Assembly (NCBI GenBank): GCA_024220505.1
Contig: JAKZZE010000032.1
Location: 275,001-339,000, forward strand
Direction: 5' to 3'
Length of the DNA stretch: 64,000 nucleotides
DNA from: Rhizopus arrhizus
Lineage: Eukaryota > Mucoromycota > Mucoromycetes > Mucorales > Rhizopodaceae
Shown here in pieces: positions 1 to 11,137 of the stretch; position 1 is the stretch's first letter; each line of letters starts with the position of its first letter. A program made the translations under genes and the position numbers. The notes below the pieces were generated by a model, which saw only the letters and a list, made by a program, of their open reading frames with translations, did no database searches and was not told the DNA's origin.

Positions 1-364
1 GTTCCTGTTTCCAATTCGTCGGATGATATGGTCACTGATGTTGTAGAAGCCTCCACTGTGACTGAAGTTGCTCAAACCTGTAAGTACATTATACATCACA
101 TCTTTTCCAAAGCGCCTTCAAACACTATTATGCTTTATGTTCTTATTATTATAGAGCACATCAAAACATGGGTCATGATTGATATCGATTCGTCTTTTTC
201 GTGTGCGTCTCCTTCGTTCTGTTCGGCACTTGGTTTAATTCCAATACATAATCAAGGTTCGATCAAGTTAGGACATAATAGTTCAAGTACTGTAAGCCGA
301 TTAGGTATAACAAATCTTACTGTTCATCATAACATATCTTACTGTTCATTACAACCAAATCCGT

Positions 365-1264
365 TTGTCACATGAATTCAAAGTGTTTGAATGTAGCAGT
401 GATGTTCCCATTTATTTAGGACTTGGCATTTTACCTAAACTAAGAATAGGTTCAACAAGAGTAGCTACTTCCTGGTTAAGTTCTAATATTCCTAAAATAC
501 CTGATCCAATTAACCCTGATGACTATAAGCCAAATGAAGCTCCTGTTGGCACTATGCAGGATAGACATCATTTGATGAGCACTATTCAACCTTTGTTAGA
601 TGCCAATACAAGTATCCTTATGTCTTCTCATTGCAATTTACCTGGTGCTATCATCACTCTTGATACTGAGTCCAATGCCTTTGCTTATCGAAGACAACCT
701 GGTATTGCTATAGCTAATAGAAAGATCATGGAAGACCAAATTCAAACTTGGTTGGATGATTGTGTCATTGAGCCTGCTCCTTCCAATACTCGCTTCAATA
801 ACCCTATTTTTCTTGTTGGAAAAAAGGATGTCAACGGATTATACACTAAGAGAAGAGCAGTTGTTGATCCACGTCTGCTTAACCAACTTGTGAAGAATGT
901 TGATAGAATGCCTTTACCTCTAATCAGTAATCTTCATCAACGTATAGGTTCTGTTGCTGTATTTACCACTTTTGACATACGAACATGCTTCCATCGTTTT
1001 CTTATCCAAGGATCTGATAGGTCTAAAACCACGTTTGCTCATTCATTTACTGGTGTGCAGTATCAACTTTGTCATTGTTCTTTTGGCTTAACAAGTACCA
1101 ATAACGTTGTACAGCGTGTTCTTACAAATTTGTTAGCAGACCTTCCTTACATTGCACTCTATATTGATGATTTATGTGTCTTCAGCTCCGGTTATATGAG
1201 TCAGCGTGTTGAGTACGTTTGCAAAGCGTTGAAACGTCTTACTACTGAAGTTTTCGTAATATAA
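365..1264 (+). pseudogene. Reverse transcriptase fragment of the gypsy-like element
   Basis: This frame encodes about 299 residues of a retroelement reverse transcriptase. It starts within the protease-RT linker (DVPIYLGLGILPKLRIG resembles the end of a retropepsin domain) and covers the fingers and palm. Visible motifs are a priming-type segment ending in FNNPIFLVGKKD, the FDIRTCFHRFLI box holding the first catalytic aspartate, the SFGLTS segment, and YIDDLCVFS holding the metal-binding aspartate pair. The thumb and connection are missing because the frame stops soon after the YIDD box. The likely role was copying element RNA into cDNA in the cytoplasm. The fragment is now unlinked from RNase H and integrase, so it is called a pseudogene. 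Confidence 0.8.
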
Positions 1265-1724
1265 AGGACATCTTGGTGAATGCTCTGGTCATTCATATTC
1301 CTAACCTTAAGTACCCATTCTATGTTGCAACGAGTGCTAGTACTTATGGTATCCGTAGTGTCGTTTATCAAGCCATCAATCAAGAAATCAAATATAACGC
1401 CTTGTTGCAAGATCTCTTCCTCCTATTAAACGTTACTATCATACCAACAAACAAGAGTTGTAAGCAACTGTATTCATATTTGAGAGATATAACAAATGTA
1501 TATATAGCCGTCATTTTATCTTGACAACTCGCACTTAGTCATTTATTTCTAGATGACAATAAACTGGAGGGGGGTAATAATGTCAATAATGTTGCCATAT
1601 ACAATATCCGTGGCAAAAGAAAAAAAAAAAAAAGGAAACCAAATTTTAAAGTAAAATCTGTTATGAAATACAAACATATGCAGTCACTTCTGCAACACCA
1701 TCATCATCATCATCAAAACCCTTA

Positions 1725-1967
1725 TTGCATCGCGCTTTGCAATATGAAGATTATATCACACCTTCTCCTAAAGAAAGAAAAGATATAAGATTAAAGATAC
1801 ACTTATTAGGTCATTACGGAATTAAAGCCATAGAACAAACCATTCATGGTGATAATCTCCACTGGACTAATTTACGTCAAGCTATTCAGGATATCGTATC
1901 AAAGTGTCACGAATGCAAAATGTTTGGCATTGTCAAAACAGGCTCATCCCCTATATGTCACTTGTAA
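1725..1967 (+). pseudogene. Integrase zinc-binding (H2C2) fragment
   Basis: The translated segment has the HHCC arrangement typical of the N-terminal zinc domain of Ty3/gypsy integrases: IHLLGHYG supplies the histidines and SKCHECKMF the cysteines about 35 residues later. The catalytic DDE core does not follow; the frame stops just after the zinc domain and the next 750 bases contain only short open stretches. It belongs to the same decayed element as the upstream reverse transcriptase. Confidence 0.75.
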
Positions 1968-1970
1968 AGA

Positions 1971-2736
1971 TCTTTCAAATCAACTCTGGATCACGAATTA
2001 GCAACTTCAAACTCGGCTATCTTTAGAGTATATCATTCTTTGGTTAAGATCGTATTCTCTAGGATTGTCATTGCTGTATCAGTAATACCTGTATGGTATA
2101 AAGGTACCGTAAGTCTAACACAAGCTTATTTAAACAGTTTCATTTAGCACTGTAAGTAAGACCTTTTTTTCTTTCAATAGAAAAGCTCAGTATGCCATCA
2201 TATTTACCAAAGAAAAGAAAAGTCTTAAATTAATAAAATACTAGATAATTCTCTATCATTGTATAACTATTTCTTGCATTATCTTTTTTATGTATTCACT
2301 TTTATCTTCGCTCTTGTTGAACGAGTGCTGAGAATGATGTCACTTGGCTGTAGATAAATGAACAGTATCTTCCTTATGCATACTATAATTTTGCACTGCA
2401 ACAACCTTTTAATTCTATTATTCGCCATTTTTATTGGTACTTGGTTTCATTCAGCTGTGGATCAAACAGTAAATGATGTAGAACTTCTATCGCCATTATT
2501 TTAAAAGACATGTTTGAACTTTTTTATTAAACAATTCAAAATATCTCTCTTGATCAAATTCACTTATAAAAGACGGACATTTAGAGATAGGGTAAAAAGT
2601 ATATAAGCTGTTTACTACCCAGATTACTAAAGGGGAATGTGCAGTATAAAAATAACAAAGTCTCCTTATACGAGGAGGGATAATAAGTTTTAATTAAAAA
2701 GAGGTTATGATTACTGTTAAATGCAATGTATTTTTT
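1971..2736. other. No gene seen (retroelement tail and 3' flank of Hsp70-like gene)
   Basis: The stretch is AT-rich with stops in all frames. It probably contains the eroded end of the retroelement and the 3' untranslated region of the minus-strand Hsp70-like gene. No LTR, tRNA or other signal was recognised. Confidence 0.5.
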
Positions 2737-4860
2737 TTATCGTTTCTTTCCAAACTTGATACCAAATATCTTTCTTGAACTGCTGTTGTTAAATGTTGAA
2801 GAATGTCTAGAATCATTATCATTAAATGTTTCCTCTTCCTTTTTAGGTGAGGGATAATGGCCTAAATCACGAAAAGAAGGTGGACGAGAGGACAGATTGG
2901 ATCCTGAGGTATCCGTACCTTGGTAAAACGAAGTCTCATCAGACTTGATCGATAGTGTATTAAGGGAAGGTAACATTTCTCTTTCAACCGTTTCAAAGGC
3001 GGATGTAAACGTGAATTTGCGATCACGTATTTGTGCCTCAATCTTGATTTCTGTTTGACCAAAGTACATCTTAATGGTCATGAAAACCGGTTGACCCTTT
3101 TGAAGGTCAGAGAATTTAGGCATCTTGATGGGGAATCTAGCTACTTTAAATACTTGTGGATGGGTAGTCAATCGAGGAATAGGCTCATCTCCGTCATAAG
3201 CAAACAAATCTAATTAAACTATTAGCGCTTTTATGTATTAAATCATATTAAACGTACCGGTGTCGGTATCATTTGGATAAGCAATCATAAAATTCTTAGA
3301 TACACAATAATCTGCGTTAATAGCTTGTCCCTTTTGCACATAAACACTAAATCTCTGTTTACAAAACAACCGATTGCCATCTCCCTTGATACACTGTTCA
3401 GGTGGATCATGATGAGGATCAAAGACCATACGGGTCTCCAAGCCATAAGTACGTCTAGAGACACGTTCGGTCACCATACGAGGGTTCAAACCAAAATAGA
3501 CCGCACCACGTACCACGGCTAGTTCACCACGAGGTGGCACACCAATGAATCCTACGCGTGATTGAAATTCGGCAAGAACACGTCGATAAAGGTAAGTGGA
3601 TTGACCAAAGCCGCCTACCAAGAAAATAGCATCCAGCTTGGTCTTGGACTGTTGTACTTGTTCTTCAATCAAGTCAATAACTTGATTGATAACAGGTTCA
3701 AAAACGCGTTGACGTAACTCGTGGCAAGGGATATGAAGGGTACCATCCTCAATACCAGCATCTGGATCATCAGCACCTTCAATACCTAATGCTGCTGGTA
3801 ACGCTAAATATTGATCCTCATCACCATCAAATTCAGGCTAAATAAATAAGGAGAGATTAGATTAGGGGTCTCTCTTTATTATCCTCCTTTTTTTTTTTTT
3901 TACTTTAATTGTGTCAATAAATGTTTCCATCATTGACTCCATAGCTGTATCACTAATCTTGCCGTGATGATAAAATCTGTCCTTTAAATATTCTCTCATT
4001 CTCACATCTAAAAATGTTGAACCACACGAATCACCCGAACCCTTTGTGACCTCTTTCAATGCTCTTTTTTCACCCGAATCATCAATCTCAAATACAATCA
4101 GATCTACTGTTCCTCCACCAGCATCACAGATCAAAAACCGTTGGCCATGGCCCAAGTTGAATTGATCACACTTCTTCTCACAATAAAGAGCGGCTGCTTC
4201 AGGCTCACTAATGAGCATCAATCGACTTGGATGGTCCCACCGATTGATGATATTGGCTCGAATTGCTGCCTCTCTCATAGTGGCCTTGGCCTGATCACTC
4301 CACATCGCGGGTACAGTGAGACAGTATCGAAACTTGCTTTGATCATAGTTGTTGGCAAATCCTCTTTGAAGGTCCTTGCAGACGTGAGTATGGAATGCTT
4401 CGAGGTAGTCGGTGATGGCCTCCAGGGCAGTGAGACCGTTGGGTAATGGCGCTAGATTGAGGTTCTCATCTAATTGAAGTTTGAATCGACTGAGCAGTTG
4501 GTCATTATTGTTTCTTTTCATGGCTGTCTTTTTGGCTTCTTGGCCCCAGGCAACTAACTTGGTGGAGCCGTTGCGGTAAAGTGAAAGGGTGGGTGTTTTC
4601 GGATACACATTTTGTTGCTTTGGCCTATCAAGATGTATTAATAATAAAAAAGGCTATAATTTTATATATTGTGCTAACCATTTTGTGATATCAATGATTT
4701 CATCATTTCCATCTTTTGAAAAAGCATAACAACAACCAGAAAAAGTAGTTCCAAAATCTATTAATAATATAAGTACTCTGTATCATTCGTTGCTTGTAAA
4801 ATACAAACCTATGCCAATAACATAAGAATAATCTGATGGGTCAAAAGGTGGTGTATCCAT
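2737..4860 (-). CDS. Hsp70-like (actin-fold) ATPase, HSPA12-type
   Basis: This multi-exon gene encodes a protein of roughly 600 residues with an Hsp70-type nucleotide-binding domain. Visible in order are the first phosphate loop DFGTTFSG near the N terminus, YRNGSTKLVAWGQEAK, CLTVPAMWSDQAK, EPEAAALYC, the second phosphate motif ICDAGGGTVDL, and the adenosine motif FLVGGFGQS. The C-terminal part is short and lacks a classical substrate-binding domain and EEVD tail, which points to the divergent HSPA12-like family common in fungi. The start is the ATG at 4858-4860 (MDTPPFDPSDYSYVIGI). Short introns follow the first exon at about 4760-4810 and 4620-4680, with others near 3841-3900 and 3205-3255. 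The probable role is an ATP-dependent cytosolic chaperone or signalling protein; the client is unknown. Confidence 0.85.
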
Positions 4861-5182
4861 CGAAATATATATTTTCTTTAAAAATAGAAAAAATAAAAAT
4901 AGAAAGAAAAAGAAAAAGAAAAAAAAAAAAAAAAGGTTTTTGTTTTTTATTCAGGAGCAGTTCAATTTATTGTTAACCAGTCAGTATAAAGAAAGAACCT
5001 GTGTTTTATACAAAAAAAAAGGACAAGAGAATAAGGGGAGAGTTAATGATTATACAAAAAAAGATGATTGTATTTAATACATTATTGTTATGATTCACTT
5101 TATATTTCTTTTTTTATCAAAGATCGCTATTTATTAAAATGGAAAGAGAGAAAAAAAATTGAGTTTCAATTCTTTTTCTTTC

Positions 5183-6341
5183 ATGAATAATAATAAAGTA
5201 AGAGAATAAATTGTTTATTTATAATCTAATAACACAGTAGCAGATACCTTCTATAGATCCACCAAGAAGATCAAGTAGTCTTTTATCGAAAAGAACCTCA
5301 GTTAGCTCTATTACAAAAACATTGAGTAGATTAGGAAAAAGAACCTCCAACATTGAAACAAATAGACAAATTATATTAGATGATGAAGAATTAGAAGAAG
5401 AAGAAGAAGAAGAATATTCGGGTCAGCCCACTATACCAAATAAACTTACTTCAGAACACTTTGCACGCTATGAAATTATGACTGAATTGTAATTATGCTT
5501 TATTGACAACAATTGCAGTAACAGCAACTTACACTATTTATTTAGTATAAATTTAAAGAATCAAAACCATTGTCCTTTGGGTGTTTATGTGATGCCATCC
5601 ACCAATGACCTATATGGTAAGTTATTCTATTAAGAACTTACTGTTATTAATCAATCAAGTATAGTGTGGCATGGAGTGTTATTTGTACATAAAGGATATT
5701 ATCGATCAGGCGCATTTAGATTTCAATTGAATATACCAAAAGATTATCCCAACAGTCAACCATCCGTTACTTTCTTTAAAGATGTATTTCATCCATTAGT
5801 TGATGATCACGGCCATGTTAACATATCACAGCAATTTCCTAAATGGAGACCATATCAAGATTATTTATTTCATGTACTTCATTATTTAAAGAATATGTTT
5901 AAAAAGGTTGTATTGGACGGATTAAATGAAAAATATTGTTTAAATAAGGAATCTTATAGATTGTAATTACTCTATTATGTACTTTGCATTAGTTCTAATA
6001 TCAATCAAATAGGTATCGCACAGATAAACCTATCTTTCATAAATTAGCTCAGCAATGTGCACAACTCTCTATTACAGAATCATTCTTATTTGAACATGTA
6101 CCTGATGATAACATGATTCGTTTCTCACCTCTTAGCGAAGCTAAATTTGGTAGAGTAGTTTTAATTTTAATGTTATAAAATACTTATTGTTTATTCACTG
6201 TAGATGAACTAAAGTCACAAATCTTAAGTACTACCATTGTAAGTCTATAAACATAATTCATACACACTGTATACTCATTATTATTATCATTAGCCTTCTA
6301 CGCCTACTACTAGTACTTCTTTAGATGATGACTTGAACTAG
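5183..6341 (+). CDS. Inactive E2-fold protein, AKTIP/FTS homologue
   Basis: The encoded protein has a ubiquitin-conjugating-enzyme fold: YVMPSTNDLYVWHGVLFVHKG, then FQLNIPKDYPNSQPSVTF and VFHPLVDD. There is no catalytic cysteine in the usual HPN-plus-Cys position, as in AKTIP/FTS, the E2-like subunit of the FTS-Hook-FHIP complex that links endosomes to dynein. The segment WRPYQDYLFHVLHYLKNMF matches the FTS-type helix after the core. Exons read 5183-5197 (only five codons), 5244-5488, 5546-5616, 5665-5962, a fifth from 6013, and two more short ones. The first intron is inferred because frame 5244-5488 has no ATG of its own and joins cleanly to ATG-AAT-AAT-AAT-AAA. An acidic run (EEEEEEE) precedes the E2 fold. 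Confidence 0.8.
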
Positions 6342-6790
6342 TAATTTATTCTATTTGTATTTTATTATAGTTAAGAAGATTGTTTGGTTTATATAATTGA
6401 TATATACTCATTTGATTTCCATCTCAAGTAAACTGATTTTATCATATTTCTTTTGTTTACAATGAAAAAAATCATACCAAATGGAGTTAATTAACTCTTG
6501 CAAATCAAGCAGCTTCTAATTTTATATACTTTACCGACCTTATTTACTTTTTGTAACTTTATTCATTTACTTCAACTGAACCAGCTTGTAAATTATTCTA
6601 TTTCCTTCTTGCTTTCATATACTTATATTCAAACAATCCTTGATTTTTACCTTATGGCTTTTAGCAAGTCAAAACTCTTTAACAGTATTCATTACGTCTC
6701 TTGTATATTTGTATGAGGATTTTATTCAAGTGCCGCCTTTAGACGTACACTGTAAGAAAACATTTAAATATGTAGAATAGAAGTGTAGAA
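6342..6790. other. No gene seen
   Basis: AT-rich spacer between the FTS-like gene and LINE debris. Only short, low-complexity open frames occur; I see no RNA gene or repeat. Confidence 0.4.
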
Positions 6791-7657
6791 TTAATGTGTT
6801 GTCTGATTATTGTCTTTAAATTTTTTCTGATACAAATTTACTTGATGTATTCTGCGAAGGACTACAGTAGCTCTAGCAGCTGCCTCATTTGGCCAAAAGG
6901 TCGTTCCATCAAAAATATGTTTCCAATGAGTTCTCCAGAGGCACAGTACACCACAGACAAGGTAAGGATTGCACCGCCATATACCTAGACCAGACCGTTG
7001 TGTTCCAAAAAGTAGATTGATAGAGACAGCTGAGTGATCATAGTGTGGGACATATTGGACAGCAGGTTGAGAGACATCATATTTGAGATCATTAGTAACT
7101 AACAAAAAACCAATAGTAGAAATATTACGGAATGTAGGCATGTTACGATATCCTTGAACGGAACAAAAAGGATCATTCCAGAAACGATGAATCAAGTGTT
7201 GTCATTCTACAGCACGATCAGTTCTGAGAGGTTTGTGTATATTGTGATTAAAGTCGCCTATAAGAATGCAACGATCTTCTGGTGCCCTATGAAACTGAAG
7301 CAGTCTGTTGGAGTCACATAAGGAATTAAGACGTGTTGCACTAGTGGCAGGAGCATATATAACATATATAGTAAGTGGTTCAAATAGGTTGGCGTTGTGC
7401 ATAACTGTGGTTGCCAAAATTCGCCCATCGATAGAGGACCATAGTGGAAGGAGTGACAGGGAAGGATTGAAGGAAATCAGACCACAGTAATGGGTCCAGT
7501 TGCTAGCTGAAGCTTGTAAGATCATATCAAAACCATTTTTTAGTTGTTCAGTAGAAGTATGTGTCTCTTGTAGAGCAAGCAAATCGTAAGGGAGTGAGCG
7601 TAAAATTTGAGGAAAAGAGCGACCAGAATTAGTTAATATTTTTTTAGATCTCGACAA
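6791..7657 (-). pseudogene. LINE endonuclease (EEP family) with nonsense codon and truncated ORF2 tail
   Basis: The translated frame shows an apurinic-endonuclease-like domain: LPYDLLALQETH supplies the metal-binding glutamate, LTIYVIYAPA is the core strand, CILIGDFNHNI the catalytic Asp-Asn motif, and VPHYDHSAVSI the terminal Asp-His motif. This enzyme nicks the target site to prime reverse transcription. A TGA at 7202-7204 interrupts it in frame, and the frame stays open on the other side, so a single nonsense change seems to separate the two halves. Right after the domain the frame runs into a C-terminal-like segment instead of the reverse transcriptase. Confidence 0.75.
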
Positions 7658-7699
7658 TTAAGTGAGACGAATGAAACATGAGAGCTATCTCTCTCATAC

Positions 7700-9000
7700 T
7701 CATAGTAAAGGTTCAGAGATGTTGCCACTATCGTCCGAAGACGAATGGGCAACTACAGCACCCTCTCGTGGATGTTGCGCAAAACCCGCTTGATTATTTT
7801 CCTCACTTTTTAAATCCTCAACCTCTTGGCTATCAATTAGCATTTTGTCAGCTTCTTTTTCATCTTGATTATCGTCACTGCTTCCTTCAGACTCCTCCGG
7901 TGGCACATAATCTGAATCGTCTATGTCATCAATTTCGATATCACTGTAGTTATCGACCCTCTGTTCTAGAGAAGGATTGGTAGAGATGGACCCTCCAGCA
8001 TTAGAGATCACAGGATCAATCGTAGTATACTTTGATGCAGAGGTAGTGAGATTGATTTCCTCGGTTTTCGAGCCGTTAGAATCGTCGAGTTGACTGGTAA
8101 GCACTGACTGGGCGATAGTGGTAGGACTCATATGAGATTCAGTTCTTGCTCTTTTCTCCCCTACATTGGATGATCCAATCTTAGGACAATCCTTAATAAG
8201 ATGTTCGAGACTCTTGCAGGCATAGCAGCTTTTAATCTCTTGGCGTTGAAGTCGTTGACATCCGGACTTAGTATGGCCAGGTTTGTGGCAATAGAATCAA
8301 TGTTTCTCCATACCCCTCCATGCGGCTATAATGACACGATGATGGTCAAGCGAAATCTCATGTGTTAGTGAACGATAGACATTGGAATCGTTGTCAGCTA
8401 CATCCAACATAATATACTCCTTTACAAAAAAAATAACTTCGTTTTAGGATCCAAGTAAAGGCCAACATGCAAGGCTTTGCGATACTGGCTGAAAACCTCC
8501 TAGAGGAGTGGACTAAGTTCGGATGGTCGAAGGATAGGCAATTTATCCAAAGATACTCTGTAAACGTTACTCTCAGACGAAAGAGTGGCTGTTCCAAAAA
8601 AAGTGAAGTTCTCCAAAGTAATGCCAACTGTGCATGCTTTGTCTCGTGCTGCGATGGTGTCAAAAGCTTCGACAGTTCCCCTTATTGAGCCTTACTGTGT
8701 ATCTACGCCACCGATTGCTTCAGGATATTGAATGGATAAGGCCGCTAAAAATGCATCTATTGTGACGTTTGTTGATTGTAGGTCAAAGACAGCACTATTT
8801 TTTTCTGTGGACTGGATCCATAATCGTTCATTGCGTTTTTGACGAGAGGCTGCTTTGGCTTCTTTGTTTTAAAAAGCTGTAATAACTTGACTCTTAGTAA
8901 ATTTAGAGTATGCCCTGAATGTCTGTCAAATGCTCGCTGATGTGGTCGGTGTGGTAGAAATAGAGAGATCTGCCTTGGTATGTTTGTCTTGATCTCCCGT
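7700..9000 (-). pseudogene. LINE ORF1 (gag-like, CCHC zinc knuckles), broken
   Basis: The region holds one complete CX2CX4HX4C knuckle (CYACKSLEHLIKDC, near 8180-8225) and a second knuckle just upstream (FYCHKPGHTKSGC). In the second, the codon that should be the first cysteine reads TGA (8297-8299, minus strand). Zinc knuckles of this type bind element RNA. After them comes an acidic, serine-rich tail (about 7700-8131) with runs such as DIEIDDIDDSDY. The part before the knuckles (8300-9000) is split over frames. I consider it dead. Confidence 0.7.
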
Positions 9001-9741
9001 AGGAGGCGGGTTGTGATTGGTTGGACATTTGTGTAACATACAAATGTGCGAAAGAGCCCATCTCTACCAAGTATAATAGACTGGTTACTTCACAATATTT
9101 GGCGTTTATTTACATTAAACAATTTCATTCCCCACTATTCTTGTTGCTCTTTAGAGTTTATATCCCAATTCTACCAAACTACAAAATACCTAGTGACTTG
9201 GCATTCAAAACATTTAATCATTTTACATTACAAAATCTAGTTTTCGATTATTACAAAATTCTATTTCAAACTTTTGATCCCAAACTTTTATCATCTTGAT
9301 CAAATCCGTAGTTTTATTCAACTCTATCAGACAGCAGAAGCACACTTTTCTTTATTCTTGATCTTATTTTCTATGAGAATTTCGATCTTTGCTTTGGAAT
9401 AGATAGTCCTTGTTCAATATGAAAAAGACATATGCTATTGAAACGTTTAAAAATATCAAGTGTAGTAGCATTTGATCTTTTTTTAAGGAAAATGAACATC
9501 AAGCTTTATTAAAATAGGATTTCCAGTTTCGATGATAGAAAGAAGAAAATAACTGGGTCTTATTACGTCACGAACAATTGAGCTATCTTGTAACCTTTTC
9601 TTTGCTTCGAGTTAATCCTAAGAATTGCATTTTATCACAAAATGAAAAACTTTGAAGCCGCAGTCACAGCCTTAAATGATTTTTAGTGTCTCTCGTTAAA
9701 AAATTCTTTTTTTTTTTTTTTTTACTTCACAGCAAATCATC
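9001..9741. other. No gene seen; likely promoter side of the Tma46 gene
   Basis: AT-rich spacer. A T-rich tract at about 9705-9724 lies just before the ATG of the next gene. The short frames on both strands look like noise. Confidence 0.4.
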
Positions 9742-10905
9742 ATGCCACCTAAAAAGCAACAAACCAAGTCTGAGAAACAAAAGAAGCAAAAGGCTGCTGA
9801 AGACAAGACCTTTGGTATGAAGAATAAAAACAAGTCAGCCAAGGTTCAAAGATATATTCAGCAAGTTCAAAGTCAAGCCAAAAGCAATGCAGCCTCCAAT
9901 GTATAAATAATAGACACAGCTAAAAAAAAAAAAGAGATGTCACTAATATTGTGATATGTAGGCTAAAAAGGAACTGGAAGACAAAAAGGCACTTGAAAAG
10001 AAGAAGCGTGATGAATTTGCAGAACTCTTTCAACCTGTACAAGTACCCCAAAAGGTTCCCTTTGGAACCGACCCCAAGACAGTCTTGTGTATTTACTTCA
10101 AGAATGGACACTGTGAAAAGGGTTCCAAGTGTAAATTCTCTCACGATTTGAATGTGGGACGTAAGGTTGAAAAGAAAGACTTGTATACAGATGATAGAGC
10201 TGAAGGTAAGTACACGGTCATAAAGTATAGTGGTGTACTCACCTTGTGAACTAGATACAATGGATAAGTGGGATCAAAAGAAATTAGAAGAAGTTGTCAA
10301 CAGCAAGTCTGGAAAACAACCTCCTACAGATATTGTTTGTAAGTACTTCTTGGAAGCCATCGAAACAAATAAGTACGGTTGGTTCTGGGAATGTCCTAAT
10401 GGTGGTACCAATTGTAAATACAAACACGCTCTTCCTCCTGGATTTGTATTAAAATCAAAGCAATCCAAAGAAGATGACAAGGAAGAAATCTCTCTTGAAG
10501 ACTTTTTAGAAATCGAGGTAAATATTCATCATGTTGATCGAAAAAGTAAAGGCTAATGGTATGATCCAGCGTCATAAATTGGGACCCAACTTGACACCCG
10601 TTACTCTTGAATCCTTCCAACAGTGGAAAAAGACTCGAGTGAACAAGAAGGAAGCTGAGGAATCAGCTGCTCGTAAACAAAAGGAAACTCGTATGAAGGC
10701 TGGCCGATCACAGGGTATGTCTGGTAGAGATCTATTCGATTTCAACCCTACTCTTGCACAAGCTTATGAAGACGAAGAAGATGCTTTCGATATTGCAGAA
10801 TTTGATCGCGAAGAAGCAGAAAGAGAGCGTGATCGTTTAGCAAATGAAAAGTTCTTGGTAAAGACAAGTGAATTATCTCTGCAAGAACAAGTAGTAGTAG
10901 AATAA
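9742..10905 (+). CDS. TMA46: Tma46 / ZC3H15 (DFRP1) zinc-finger protein
   Basis: This CCCH zinc-finger protein is the partner of the Rbg1/DRG1 translation GTPase and associates with ribosomes. It starts [17 protein letters not shown], a basic N terminus typical of the family, followed by [16 protein letters not shown]. The first CCCH finger is [19 protein letters not shown]. The second, wider one begins CKYFLEAIE and ends [12 protein letters not shown]. The DFRP region follows, with [10 protein letters not shown] and an acidic segment. The ATG at 9742-9744 is the first in frame. Introns of about 50 nt lie near 9904-9960, 10206-10255 and 10516-10570. The whole family order is present with no damage. 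Confidence 0.93.
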
Positions 10906-11137
10906 AAAATATATACAATGTAATTTAGAACCATCTCTTCAAGTATTGTCTTTCATATTGAAAAAAAGGGAAAATAGCAAAAAAAAGAAAGAAAAAAAAA
11001 AGCACACACACTATTGCCAATGAAATTTGCTTATTTTGTTACGCGCGTTCGAACTTTATGGGGAAAATATAAATAGCGAAGGCGTTTCATTTTTTTTTTC
11101 TTTTTCTTTTGTTTTTTATTTTATTTTATTACTAAAT

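Larger units (their letters stand above)
1..1970 (+). mobile_element. Degenerate Ty3/gypsy-type LTR retrotransposon (internal region)
   Basis: Pol-like fragments follow each other in the order protease, reverse transcriptase, RNase H, integrase, which is the Ty3/gypsy order. A retropepsin-like segment lies at about 130-375, with MIDIDSS where a DTGS-type active site is expected. Reverse transcriptase spans about 365-1264 and carries the YIDD box. A short RNase H-like piece (ATSASTYGI) starts near 1310, and an integrase H2C2 zinc domain lies at about 1790-1960. Stops and frame changes separate the pieces. The reverse transcriptase ends almost at the RNase H start, so the connecting segment is deleted. 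No LTRs are seen and the left side runs off the window. The element is almost certainly inactive. Confidence 0.85.
6791..9000 (-). mobile_element. Decayed LINE (non-LTR retrotransposon) with internal RT deletion
   Basis: On the minus strand, from high to low coordinate, lie a gag-like ORF1 with CCHC zinc knuckles (about 8130-8340), an acidic tail (7700-8131), an endonuclease domain (about 6960-7657), and then a short segment like the extreme C terminus of LINE ORF2 (HWKHIFDGTTFWPNEAAARA). No reverse transcriptase lies between the last two, so the element looks internally deleted. ORF1 is broken by stops and frameshifts, and the endonuclease by an in-frame stop. The direction follows from domain order. 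Confidence 0.75.

Noticed and set aside
3031..3213. Plus-strand frame inside the Hsp70-like gene
   Set aside because: Antisense shadow of a real exon.
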